DNA from: Zasmidium citrigriseum
Lineage: Eukaryota; Ascomycota; Dothideomycetes; Mycosphaerellales; Mycosphaerellaceae
NCBI GenBank assembly: GCA_002786025.1
Contig: NHNW01000003.1
Coordinates: 1,116,001 to 1,180,000, forward strand
Reading direction: 5' to 3'
Length of the DNA: 64,000 nucleotides
Shown: one piece after another, positions 11,097 to 22,546 of the stretch
Layout of the letters: the number at the start of each line of letters is the position of its first letter
Numbering within the stretch: position 1 is the stretch's first letter
Notes under the pieces: generated by a model
Databases searched by the model: none
What the model was told of the DNA's origin: nothing
What the model saw: the letters and a program-made list of their open reading frames with translations, nothing else
Translations under genes and position numbers: made by a program

Positions 11097-13080
11097 GGGC
11101 TGGAGGCGTAGGTTGGTGTGGTTACGAAGTCCAGCCGGAGCAGGAAGCCAGGGTGGCACTGAATGCTCGGAGCTGGTTTTGGCGTGATTAAAAGTTCGTG
11201 GCGAGAGTGGGTGTCGGTGGGACGGAGGAGGGTCTAGAGGTAGTAGTTGCTGTAAGAACACTGCACGTGGTAGAACAGGTAGTCCATGGCATGGGCGCGC
11301 TACTGGGGACACATCGCGTCTATGTATGTAGAGCAGGCCGGCGAGATCTTCGCGGGATCGGAGACCGGAAAGTTGCTGTTGCGGTTTTTGATGAGAGAAA
11401 TCGGACTGGATGCCCCAAAGCTTACTGCAAAACCGCGCGATGTCATTTTCTGCCCGCCGTAGCCGGGGGTAAGCGAGCAAGCGCTGCCCCTCGCGACTTC
11501 ATTTCGCCCTGCCACCGCCCGCTCGCCTTCACTCCTCCGCCATCGACATCTCTCATCTTTTCGCCGGCGGCATCACAAAACCACAGTCACCGAATACTTC
11601 GCCTCTGTCGCGATGCGCGCGACCACTTTTTCGCATGCGACAGCGTGCTGGTGCGCCACATTTGTCCTTCGCGCGTGGTCGATCAGCTCCACGGCTGATG
11701 CATCATTCCATCGCTCGTCCTCCTGGTCCTGCGGCTGACCTGGAGTTTCTGTACTCCGCCGGCAACCTGTTCTGCTCTTGACTCTCATACCCGCATTGAA
11801 GAGAGCCCTCGAGGCGCTTCAGACCGCACAACATCGCTCCGCTCAAACCCTGATTACCATTCGCGGCATCCAACCGGCTTCCCGAACACCGCTCATGAAA
11901 TTCACGAGACTCCACTCGACGGGTATTGGACATGTACCTGCATGAATGCGTGCAGGTGCCTCTAGTAGATAGTTTCGGTTGATTCTTGTGACTGCCCCAT
12001 GTTCACACTGGACCAAGCTGGCCATTGATGCCCTCTTGTCGCTTCTCCCGCAACCCACGACCGGCACCGCGCCGAAGCATTGCCCCCGACCGACCAACAA
12101 CTCGGCAGACTGGAATCATTGAGGAGGCTGTCTCGTTTGCGATTCGAGTCTTACTGCCTACACGGCCCAACGAAGACTTCCTCCATACGCATGGCGATGG
12201 CACGGCATTTTCCCTTGCGGCTCATCACCTCGAAAACGACATGGCGTGTGTCATGAATACAGTGCTTTGGGGTCTGGTTCGCCTTTAGCGGCACAGGCCA
12301 TTGCTACGGGGCCCAGTTGATCGGGCTCTACGCCGGTCTTGCAGGCGTAGCTACGAAGACATCTACACTGACTGTCAGGTTTTCCGTCCTGCCGCCGTGC
12401 ATGCTCATCTTCGCGCATTTTGGATCGGACGGCATGCATGGGGAGCCTGCATGGCACGAGACGCAGGAATCCGTTTCACGTGATTTTTGTCCTGGGTATG
12501 AGCCTCGCACTTGACGAGCGACGTATCAACGGCCTGCGCTCGCAGAGGCATCTAAAGACTACTGAATGTGCGTTGGCTCAGATGGACAAAGTCCCTGAGG
12601 TTTGCACTGACTGCACGCTCTCCGGTGCAGCGTGGGAGATTGGAGCGCTAAACCGAGGATTGATGATGAGAAGCAGAAGTTTAGTGACCGGTGAATGCTG
12701 GCTGCAATCATTCTCTGCATTTCGGAGTTCGAGAAGAGCAGTTGGACTGGACATGGGCGTGGAAGACTTCACTCATCACGGCCATCTCGAAGCGCCAAGC
12801 GGAAAAGAGGGGCACTGACCAATCTGTCCTCGGCCTACTTTTGCGGCTGCACGGCGAGAGGACGGCGCGCGTGGGCGGCAGCGTCGAGCGTCGAGGTGAG
12901 TGTGCTGTGATAGCGAGCGCGGCGGCCGGATTCATCGCCTGGACATTTTCCATTCAATATTCTTGCCTTCTCGTCCTTTGTTGTCCTCGCGGTCGGCTTC
13001 TCCACCGCGCCCAGCGGCACCCCATCCCTCCATCCCGAAACTTCCCTTGCGCAGCGATATGCGCACCTTGATTCTGCCGT
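11097..13080. other. Long intergenic stretch between divergent FOL2 and CTK1
   Basis: Nearly 2 kb with only short, overlapping open frames on both strands, none with recognisable protein sequence or clean splice joins. It contains both promoters; the last 150 bp before 13081 are pyrimidine-rich. No tRNA, repeat or transposon remnant was seen. Confidence 0.5.
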
Positions 13081-16000
13081 ATGGACGGGTCATCACTGGG
13101 TAAACCAGACCATCAGCGGAGGGCGAAGGGAGACGAGAGCAGCCGGCGGAGGAGTCGTTCGCGCAGTCGAGGCAGAGACAGACCCGGCGGAGGTGCGACA
13201 TCGACCAGGTCGCCGACACGTGGTGAGGGCCGTGAGGCTACTTCTGGCGTCAGGGCATCCAAGCCTCCACATTACCACCAGTCTTCGGAGCGCTCTCCCT
13301 CGCCCACCCGCCATCATCACCACCATCACCGACACCGTGGTCGCAGCCGGAGTAGGAGACGATCGCGCAGTCGCCATCGGGAGATTGCCCCAGATTCTGA
13401 GCTTCTACCAGGCAGCCAAGAACGAGGTGCTGACCGTACCGCCCATCGACAATCGCCCACGTCGCACAAACGACGCCGCACACGCTCGCCTTCGACGTCT
13501 AGGCCGCACCATCATCATCACAAACGCCACCGCAGCCGCAGCGCCGCCGGATCACCATCTAAGTCGAGACAGCCCAAGTCTGCTGTCTATCGGGAACCGA
13601 GTGCGAGGTCACCTCGACCTGCGCGGGAAGGAGACACTGTGGCGGACAGGCGGTCAACTGCAGATTACGACGAAAAACACCATCGACGCCGCCGCTCCCA
13701 GTCGCCCGGTCTACGAGATCGCGAACCCCATCGGGAGAAGAGACCACCGTCCACAGATAGGCACCGGCGAAGAGAAGAGGGAGACACACATCATCGACGT
13801 GGTCACGACCGCCGACGCTCGCCCTCTCCGCCAGCGGCTAAAGCTCATCGGCGCGAGAGGAGTCGCGAGCGAACGCCGGGAGAATCCAGGAGGGATCTGA
13901 CCGAAAGTTATCGTGAATCGAAAGCCAAACGGTCACCGCCACCACCGAGAGACAACAACCGTGGAAGCCGCCATCACACGCGGTCTCCTCGTGGCGGACA
14001 GTCTCGTGTCGAAAGTCGTGAAAGCTCGCGCCGCGACGGGGCTGCCGAAGAGCAACGACGGCCAGGGGACAGGTCATTGAGCCAAGAAAGTCGTCGCTCC
14101 CGCAAAGAAGACCAGGCTCGAGATTCAGAGATGTACAATCGTGGCCCCCCTTACGATCCCCGGTACGGCAACTACCCAGCTGGACAATCGCCATACGGAT
14201 ATCAAGCATCTGGGTACCATCCGCATGCAGGATCGCCTGGATTCAATCAATATTCGCCGCATGGCTACCAAGGCCCTCCTTCACAGCCGGGTGTGCCCTT
14301 CTACCAGCCTCAGCCTGGCAAGCAATATGGCAACTCTCCGAATTATCCACCAAGGGACCAGTTCCCAAGGCCTCCCCAGCGCGGCGGCCCTGCCATGAGA
14401 GGTGGGCGGGCGCACTTTGCGAACTTGTCTTGGACTCCAGGCGATGGAGTCAAAGGAGGTCACCTTGTTGAGCCAGGAATCAAGACGAAGGACGGCGCAG
14501 CAGGAAGCGGCTCCACGCCACAACCAAAGTCAGTCGTTTCGGTGCCTGACCCAGAAGACGATGACAACCCTTTCCGACCCCCAGCCGACCTACGCGCTGA
14601 AGACGAGAATGCACGAAAGAAGCGAAAGACCGAAATGCCTGTGTCAACTGTGGCTGCAGTGGGCCTCGAAGGCAAGACCCCAGAAGAGAAGGCCGCCCAA
14701 GCTGAGCGCGATAAGAACAAGATCAGTTTCTCGATTAAGGGCCGCGCGAGCATGGCAGCCGCTGAGAAGGCCCCTGCCATACCTCGCTCGGAAACCTCAC
14801 CATTGGTCGCGAAGAAGGCGCCTGCAGCCATCTCACCTCTTGTCCAGAACAATGTTCCCAAGAGTTCGAATTATGTGGGTAACACTCGCATCGAGCCACC
14901 GAAGCCTGAGCCTCCACGGACGCGGAAAGAGACCGTCAGAAAGAAGCGACTAAAGCCTCGACCGCAGTTGTCGGATGAGTTCAAACAGTCGGACAGTGTC
15001 TACTTCAGAAAGACCGGCAATGAGTCAGTCGTGGGAAGTGGAACTTACGGCAAGGTGTACAAAGCTATACACGTCTACACCGGCGGTATGGTGGCGCTGA
15101 AGAAGATTCGTATGGAGGGTGAGCGCGATGGGGTAATTTCACATCTCCGAGTTCCGTTTGGCCATTGACTGACATATCGCAGTTCCCGGTTACTGCCATT
15201 CGTGAGATCAAGCTACTACAATCGCTAAACCACATCAATGTCGTGCCGCTCCTCGAAGTCATGGTCGAACGCAACGACTGCTTCATGGTGTTCGAGTACG
15301 AGTCTCACGACCTGACTGGCCTGCTCAACCACCCATCGTTCACGCTCACGTCTGCGCATAAGAAGCATCTGGCCAAACAGCTGTTCGAAGGTCTGGACTA
15401 CCTTCATAGGAGAGGTGTCTTGCACCGTGATATCAAAGCAGCCAACATTCTCATCTCAAAAGAGGGTGTCCTGAAACTTGCAGACTTCGGTCTGGCACGC
15501 TTCTACCAGAAGCGACAAAAGCAAGACTATACCAACCGAGTCATCACCATCTGGTACCGAAGTCCAGAACTCCTTCTAGGAGAGACTCAATACGGCCCTG
15601 CCGTGGATATCTGGAGTGCCGCGTGCGTATTGGTTGAGATCTTCACCAGACATGCCATATTTCCAGGCGATGGAGGTGAGATCAACCAGCTGGACAAGAT
15701 CTACAATGTGCTTGGGACGCCATCACGTAGTGAGTGGCCTGGCATCACCGAGCTGCAATGGTACGAGCTTCTTCGTCCCAGCCACCGGATCCCGTCGACG
15801 TTTGCAGAGAAGTACAAGGAGCGCGTCAGTCACGAAGCTTTCGAGTTGCTACAAGCAATGTTCCTGTACGATCCAGCAAATCGCCCGACGGCAGCAGATG
15901 TCCTCGAGCACCCGTATTTCACGACCGAAGAGCCGAAACCAGCACAGGTCGTTGAATTGTCGAACCTCGAAGGAGACTGGCATGAGTTTGAGAGCAAAGC

Positions 16001-16157
16001 TTTGAGGAAGGAGAAGGAGAGGCAAGAGCGAGAAGCCAGGAGACGAGAACGGGAGGGTGAGAAGCGGAAAGCTGATGAGGCGGAGGTCGCTGGCGCTGGT
16101 GAAGCGCAGAAGAAGCCTAAGACCGCCGCCGCTCCCACTGAGCCCGCTGTAGCGTAG
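13081..16157 (+). CDS. CTK1: CTD kinase catalytic subunit (CDK12/13-type) with long RS/His-rich tail
   Basis: Ctk1 family kinases phosphorylate Ser2 of the RNA polymerase II C-terminal repeats in the nucleus, with cyclin Ctk2 and Ctk3. Exons 13081..15132 and 15183..16157, with a 50-nt intron (15133..15182, GTAATT...CAG, phase 0), give 1008 residues. The kinase domain starts near residue 650: glycine loop GSGTYGKVYKA, Lys674 in ALKK, the cyclin-contact helix PVTAIREIK, HRDIKAANIL (Asp767), DFGLARF (Asp785) and activation Thr801 in QDYTNRVITIWYRSPELLL. A coiled, Lys/Glu-rich tail follows. The first about 350 residues are Arg/Ser dipeptides and His runs, then a Tyr/Pro/Gly-rich segment (HPHAGSPGFNQYSPHGYQ), resembling metazoan CDK12/13 more than compact yeast Ctk1. 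The exact start is uncertain because a GTAAAC lies just after it. Confidence 0.93.
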
Positions 16158-16402
16158 AATGCTGCAAGGGAGGTCATGCGGAGAAGAAATGGGGTCCTTT
16201 AGGAAAGTAGCCAACATCATCAGTACAGCTTTCCTTGGTGGCAGAGATAGATGGGGTACTCCTGAGCATCACATCCAGACAGCCAGATCCGCAGCATAGA
16301 TATCCACCATGAAAGACAAGCTTTGGAAAGGAAGACGAAAATAGTGCATTCCATCATACAAGATCATACATCCTCCAAAACTCCTCTTGTCCGAACCCTC
16401 AT

Positions 16403-17201
16403 TTAAGCTGGACTGCCCCGATTCCTCTCCCCACCCGTCTCAGTCTTGAGATCCTCCTTCTTGATCGTCTCACTCCCCTTAATCGGCGGGAAATCAAAAG
16501 CCTCACTCCGTCCCCCCTTCAACCCCTCCCACCGTCCATACGTCTCCGTATTCGTCCACGTCAAAAGTCCGACCCAAGGCTGCACATTCCAATGCAGCGT
16601 CAAAGTCGCATTCTCTCTCTCCGCCATCTTCCCACTAACATCCGTGATCTGGTATTTCGGCTTCTGATCCTTCAACTTCACGATCCCTGGACTTGCGCCC
16701 TCGGGGTAAGGTTTTCCGGAACGCTTGTTTTTGTTTTTGGACTTTTTGGTTGTTGATTTGGGGGATGGGTGGATGTAGGTGTTTGAGTGGAAGGGGGCTG
16801 AGGAGGCGGGGATTATGGCGTCCCAGATTATGGCTTCGCTTGGTGGGGTCTCTGGTGAGGGGGACGGGTAGGAGGCGGAGACCCAGAGGAAGATTTGTTT
16901 GGTGTTCCAGTTGAAGAGGGTGGTGAGGTCGGTGTCGAGGGAGAAGGTTATGTGGGCGTATTCTTCGCGTTTGGGGGAGTAGTAGTGCGGACGGCCTTTG
17001 GCTCTGTGTATATACTGTTAGATGGTGTGGAGTGTTTGGCGTGGGGTTTATGGCCTACACTCTGACATTCTTGAGCTCCAGGCTCGCGGAGGGTGTCTGT
17101 GGGCTCAGAACGACGCTGATTGCGATGGCAGCTGCGACGGCGAAGGCGACGGAGGTGAAGAAGCCGAAGACATTTTGGATTCGCACGAGGCTGGAATGCA
17201 T
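16403..17201 (-). CDS. SPC3: Signal peptidase complex subunit 3
   Basis: SPC3/SPC22 is an essential single-pass ER membrane subunit of signal peptidase; its lumenal domain supports cleavage of signal peptides by Sec11. Exons 17201..17059 and 17003..16403, with a 55-nt intron (17004..17058, GTAGGC...CAG, phase 2), give 247 residues. The N-terminus MHSSLVRIQNVFGFFTSVAF plus the following Ala/Val/Ile stretch is the membrane anchor typical of the family. The lumenal part has HITFSLDTDLTTLFNWNTKQ and IFLWVSASY, the conserved Asn-Trp-Asn-Thr-Lys-Gln core, and later LHWNVQPWVG. It is longer than yeast Spc3 because of a Lys/Ser/Asn-rich insert (KSTTKKSKNKNKRSG). It faces CTK1 tail-to-tail, with about 245 bp between the stops. 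Confidence 0.93.
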
Positions 17202-18850
17202 GGTGGGTGTGTTCGGTGGCAGTCTGGCTGCCAGATAGACGTGTTCTATGGCATTGCTTTACGCAGTGCTGGCAGCTGGAGTTGAGGTGAGGTGGTCACT
17301 TTCGCGGCTTTGGTTCCGCCTGAGGCAGGTGCACTTTGCTTGCTCTTGCTTCTGATGGAGGATTCTTATCCTTACATTTCCGACAACATCACATGAAGGT
17401 GCTCTTCATTTCATCGCTTTATCCAATTCATTCACTTGATTGTCTTTATGTCACGTGCCGGCGTGCAGCGAGATAGGAGCTCTGAATACGCCTCCGAATC
17501 ATCCGCGAACTTGGCCGGTGGACCTTGGTGGCAACCTGCTCGTGCCCTCGCCCCACGAGCAGATTCTGGGACAGCATGACAACCAAGGGGATCCCTTTTA
17601 ATCATCGCTGATGGTGGAGTGGAGCGTAGAAAGGGCAAAAGGGCGGCTATGTAGGCCTCTTGCTGTGCCTCTTCCTCCCGAAGTGATCGCATCGCCATCA
17701 GTTCAACGACATACTCCTGCAGGTACATTCGACTCAAGACAACCAGGTCCGCGGTTGCAAAACTGCATTGGTCTGCCAAGGGTGCTTTATGTGCGGAACA
17801 AGACCCTCAATGGCGTTTCTGGCTGTTCTTCCGAGCCGTCTCTGCAGACAGCCGCTGCATTCGACAGGAACACCATGACTCGATAGCACCCGCTGCCATC
17901 CAAGCGACCACACGGGTAGGTCTTCAGAAGCAGCATTTAAACCACTGTCGATCTCTCCCAACTCTGGCCATCGACACGCCGGTAGAACTTCGCAACTTGC
18001 CATGAAGGGAAAGTTTTATCAAAATCGGATCTAAATGCTCACTTCAGCCGACATCCCGAGTGCAACACTCCCTTCTCGTACGTGGAGACCGGTGAGCGGC
18101 AAGGCACTTCGCCTCTTTGCAATCGGCTTTCGTTGTCAGGCATCCCTTGCATTGGAGTCTGTCTGCACTGACAATGCCAGAGCGAGTCGAACAAGTTCGA
18201 GACTTTCATGATCATCATAACGCACCCAAATAAACCAACGTCAAAGCAGGAACAGCCTGATTTCAAGTTCCAACAGCCCTACACATATTCCTCCGCCTGT
18301 GGACCTTGGCGTCAATCAATCAAATGTCGATCTCCAAGCATGTCACGAACCGCTGTCTCCGTCCGGTCCACTGCCCGATTTCCACCCTGCCGCCGTGAAG
18401 GTTTCCTTTACGCAAGACAGCAACCTCGCAAACCTTCATTGGACAAGCCTCCAAAGCACGAGTCAACACTCAATCTGATTGCACGTTCACCACGTGGTTT
18501 ACAACGTCATGCCTGCATCGCTTGCGCAGACGCAGAGCAAGGTGTAACCTTTGGATCGCCTCTCCAATCCACAGGGAGCCTCAATGCCTGCAGTGCTTGG
18601 GTATCAGACCTTTTGTTGAACACGGCTGAACCTCGAGAAATGGGCCTCTGTCGTGATGCAGGGTGCTTCCAGGTGGGCTGATAACTCTCCAGTCTTTATG
18701 TCGACTTCACCCGCTGGAGAAATCGGGTGTGGTGTTTCATCTTGAGTGCTTCGTTGTCATTGTGCTACAGTGCTTGTCGAACGCCTCCAACAACCACGAC
18801 GGCGCCGAGTTTTCGATTTGTCTTCTCTCCACACGGAGAGAGACTAAGCC
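17202..18850. other. Intergenic, promoters of SPC3 and the 7-TM gene
   Basis: About 1.65 kb between divergent genes. Only scattered short frames occur. It is somewhat more AT-rich to the eye than the flanking coding sequence. No RNA gene or repeat recognised. Confidence 0.45.
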
Positions 18851-20191
18851 ATGGCTGCCAGCGGCCATGCTCCAGGCGAGGCCGTTACCGGCGTTACGAT
18901 TTCATTCACAGTGTTGGCATTCATAGCGACGGCGATGCGACTATACACAAGAATAGGGATCGTTCGAAATGCTGGGCTCGACGATATTGTCATCACAAGC
19001 GCGCTGATCTTGACAATCGTGCTGACCGTCACGATGTGTCAACAAGGTAAGCCAAAGCATCATCAACCGTCGTCAGAGGTCTGGACTGATTGGCTTCAGT
19101 ACGATATGGAATGGGAAGGCACGCAGACACCTTGACGCCGAACGACAACACCATGTCGCTAGTATGGTTCTGGGCATCGGTCTGGGTCTACTACCTCGCG
19201 CTCTGCTTCGCCAAACTATCGATCTTGCTGCAGTATCTGAGGATATTTCCTGAACGCAAATTCCGGATTGGGTGCTTTACGTTGATCGGTGTTATCATTG
19301 GCTGGACCTTTTGGGCTTTCTTCTCAGCGTTATTTGCGTGTTGGCCTATTCGGTCGTTCTGGGACTCGTCGATTGATGGGTCGTGTTTGAATCGGTTGGC
19401 TGTTTGGTGAGTAGGACTTGGTGGTGGAAGGAGGGTGAAGCTGATTGAAGTCTATCAGGTTCTCGAATGCTGCTGTCAATATCATCACAGACACTTGCAC
19501 GGCGATCCTGCCTTTACCAGTGCTTAAGAGCTTGAATCTGCCCAAGCGCCAGAAGATTGTGCTCATGGTCGTCTTTGGACTGGGAGGTGAGTGGCGACCA
19601 CCGCTCAATCGCGCCCGTTCTCTCACTGACCACGCATCAGGCGTCACATGCATCATCTCCATTCTCCGCCTCAGCGCCCTCTACGCCATCTCGAAATCCT
19701 CCGACGTTAGCTGGGACAACCCACTCGCAGCAATCTGGTCCAGCCTAGAAGTCAACGTCGGAATCCTCTGCAGCTGCATACCGACGCTTAAAGGCTGCAT
19801 TACGCGCTACTTTCCAAGATTCTTCTCCTCGTCCTCCTACGGCGCCTCGAATAACATGCGGCCCTCGACGTTCGAACTCGCAGGGCACAACCACGGCAAG
19901 AGCCATGCGAGCTGTACAGCCACCGTTGATCGCGATGAGCGAGAAGGAAAGCGAAGTGGGAGATTCTCGAGACTGGGGAGGAGGATTGGTGGCGGGCCGG
20001 GCGCTGTGGAGATTAAGGAGGTGGACGAAGAGGAAGTTGGGAGTGAGAGCGGGAGCAGTGGGAGAGAGGGGATCCAAGTCACGACAATTGTCGAGCAAGA
20101 AGAGGAGAGGAAACGAGACGAAGAGATCGGGACGCATGAAAGCGAGAGCATACGAGGGCTGGTGCCTGCTGTGCCTTACGAGGGGACTTGA
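18851..20191 (+). CDS. Integral membrane protein, fungal rhodopsin-like (PTH11-related) 7-TM
   Basis: Four exons: 18851..19046, 19100..19406, 19459..19586 and 19641..20191. The introns are 53, 52 and 54 nt and all close in phase, giving 393 residues. The family is the large fungal 'rhodopsin domain' group related to PTH11; members sit in the plasma membrane and some act as putative GPCRs, but the ligand is unknown here. Visible hallmarks are MRLYTRIGIVRNAGLDDIVI after the first helix (the R-x-Y-x-R plus LDD pattern), WVYYLALCFAKLSILLQYLR, FFSALFACWPIRSFWD, and NIITDTCTAILPLPVLKSLN followed by RQKIVLMVVFGLGG. After the last helix comes a cytosolic tail of about 130 residues rich in Arg, Glu and Ser (EVDEEEVGSESGSSGREG). 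No CFEM domain precedes the helices. Confidence 0.88.
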
Positions 20192-20420
20192 TCTTTGGAG
20201 TACATGAAGGGAGACAGGAACTCCACAGCACTGTCTCGACTGCGTAATGAGGAGGAGCATTTGACGAAGTTTTGCTTGTAAACATAGAGATGCTGATGAG
20301 CGTTTTATAGATACCCATCATACTGTCGTTACCGTTCTCGATCATTGCAAGACCACGAAACTCCTCGCTATTCCAGACCCATGACATACGAAAGCAGCAA
20401 AAAAGGAAACATCCACTTCA

Positions 20421-21836
20421 TCAAAGATAGCGTCGTCCAGGACTCCACTCCTCATCCTCCTCAACAATACTTCCCAAGCTCCCCATGCCCCTCGTGCGTC
20501 TCCTCTCACCGCCACGGCCCTCCCTTTTCTTCGGCACTTCCAACGGCCAGTCGACATCTCCCTGTTCAGGACTGTCCAATTCCTCATCCTCCGCCCACTC
20601 TTCATAAACTTCAGGCTCGACTTCCTCCCTCTCCTCCTCCGGCCGCTCAAACACCCACGCCACCCAATTCTTCAAACGCCAGTACGCCTTCTCCCATTTT
20701 CTTGCTTCCTGTTTCGCGGCTTGGAATTTGAGCTGTGCGGTTTCCAGGGCGTTTTGGGTTTCTTCGAGTTGGATGCGGAGGAGGGTGTTTTGTTTGCGGA
20801 GCGCTTTGATTGTGAGGGATGATTGGGATGGGGCCACGTGCTGGATCTGGGTTTCCTGCAGTGGCTTCCTGCTGGGACGGCTGGGTGTCTCTGGCGATGG
20901 ACTCTGCGGTGATAGGAAGACGTTGTTGACTCGTGGTGGTTCTGGAGTGCTGATTCGAAATTTCGTCTCCGGCGTCCTGGGTGGTATCCTGTTCGGTGGT
21001 GTGCTTGGAGGCGTTGGGTTTGATCTTGGACGATTGGGCTGCTGTCGAATATCTGACGGCGGCGTCTTGAAGACGAGTCGTTCCAGGTTCTTGGCCGGGA
21101 TGACTGGTGGTAGCGTCGGTGGCGGGCTTGAATCGTTCGTGATGGTGGAGGGATCCTGTGGTGGTGAGGAGCCTGGAGGAGTTGAGAGGGTCAGGCTGAA
21201 GGGGCTCGAAGCCGATGAGGAGGAAGAGGAGCGTCTTTGGCTATCGTCGATGATCGATCCGTGGAGTGGCGATGAGGAACCCTGGCGACTGGATACCGAA
21301 AGGCTGAAGGGGCTTGAGTAAGTCGACGAGGATGAGGAACATCTCTCAGTCCCATTCACCGCCACCTGCTCCTCGCACTGCTGCTGTCTAACAGGCATCG
21401 CCGGCAACGCATTGACAAACCCCCTCCTCTTCAAGTCCCACTCCCTCTCCAACTGCTGCAAGATCACACCCCTAACCTCACCCCTCTTCCCATCCCCCTC
21501 GCACTTAACACAAACGCTGAGTCTCGCGATAGAATCCGCCACCAGAACCCTCTCCTCCTGCGTAAATTCCTCAAACCGATACACCAAATCGTCCCTCCAC
21601 TGCAAGACAAGTTCCTGGTTTTTTGCTCCTCCGATTCGCTTCCGATCACAGGTTCGCATGTTCCGGCAGCGTTTTGTGCCGTGGAGCACGGCGGGACAGA
21701 GGCCTTTGCCGATGAAGTCGGCGTGCCAGATGGGTGGTGGGGTGTATGGTGGTGCGCCCATGTCGATGGTATTCCCGGAGGCGATTCGGCGATGTCGATG
21801 GTTTGGATTTTGAATCTGACCAAGAGGAATGTCCAT
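20421..21836 (-). CDS. Hypothetical protein with C-terminal coiled coil
   Basis: A single open frame of 471 residues starting at an ATG. I do not recognise the family. The N-terminal about 130 residues look globular, with Cys/His (HGTKRCRNMRTCDRKRIGG and SVCVKCEGDGKRGE) that could bind a metal; this is inference. The middle is Ser/Pro/Thr-rich and probably disordered (TPPSTPPNRIPPRTPETK). From about residue 345 there is a coiled coil (LRKQNTLLRIQLEETQNALE, then TAQLKFQAAKQEARKWEKAY), followed by a Trp-rich segment and an acidic tail. Convergent with the 7-TM gene, 229 bp apart. Long antisense frames in this region are shadows of its biased codon use. Confidence 0.75.
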   Translation of the reverse strand: MDIPLGQIQNPNHRHRRIASGNTIDMGAPPYTPPPIWHADFIGKGLCPAVLHGTKRCRNMRTCDRKRIGGAKNQELVLQWRDDLVYRFEEFTQEERVLVADSIARLSVCVKCEGDGKRGEVRGVILQQLEREWDLKRRGFVNALPAMPVRQQQCEEQVAVNGTERCSSSSSTYSSPFSLSVSSRQGSSSPLHGSIIDDSQRRSSSSSSASSPFSLTLSTPPGSSPPQDPSTITNDSSPPPTLPPVIPAKNLERLVFKTPPSDIRQQPNRPRSNPTPPSTPPNRIPPRTPETKFRISTPEPPRVNNVFLSPQSPSPETPSRPSRKPLQETQIQHVAPSQSSLTIKALRKQNTLLRIQLEETQNALETAQLKFQAAKQEARKWEKAYWRLKNWVAWVFERPEEEREEVEPEVYEEWAEDEELDSPEQGDVDWPLEVPKKREGRGGERRRTRGMGSLGSIVEEDEEWSPGRRYL

Positions 21837-22546
21837 TTCCTTATATCAGCCCGCCGACGACAGCGAGTGAAGCAGACTCACATCGTGGCTGTGTGTCTGG
21901 AAAACAGTGAAGCAGGTCTGGCCTGCCAAGAGACATGCGGCGCCTTTGAGTGAATGGAACGGGTCTCGCAACGGGCGAGACATGAGACCATGGTTTAGCA
22001 GCGTGTAGCTCATCAGATGACGAAAAGGAGAAAGCAGAAACGTTAGACTCACAAAAATAAACATCGTCATTAGATCTGGATCGTGATTAGAAGGCGTCTG
22101 TTTGTTTTGATGGGCAGTGAGATGTTGTGAGAAAAGGGTAAGGTCAAGACACTGTACAAAGAAGCTCTTGTTTTCGCTGCTGCTAAGGAAAAAAGGTTTC
22201 AGGCTGTCGAAAGGTGCCGCATGAGCAAGCCTTGTCTAAAGAAGACAGCCATGAAGTGAGGCCTTGGTTTTCGGCCTTTTGATAGTCGGTTGAATGCCGT
22301 CGAGCTCATCACTCGTGGAGTATGTTACAAGCGCCTCTTCGCTCAGGACCAGCCCGTGCACAGCTTCTTTTTCCAGGTGGTGGCGACACCAAACCCGTTG
22401 CTTTGAGGGGGTATCCAAACCGCAACTTTAGGAAAACACACACACCCTTGAAAAAAACCAGTCTGCCGCATAGCGCCGTCACCCAGAATGCCGCTAAAAA
22501 GAGTCTAAACATTTAACATGCATGGTTCTGATGCAAAATGCAAGTC
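21837..22546. other. Intergenic, about 0.7 kb
   Basis: Promoter side of the 20421..21836 gene and 3' side of the DUF1996 gene. AT-richer, with short A/T runs, but nothing recognisable. Confidence 0.45.

Noticed and set aside
13193..13900. Second long plus-strand frame inside CTK1
   Set aside because: Overlaps the CTK1 RS/His-rich coding region in another frame; a result of repetitive codons.
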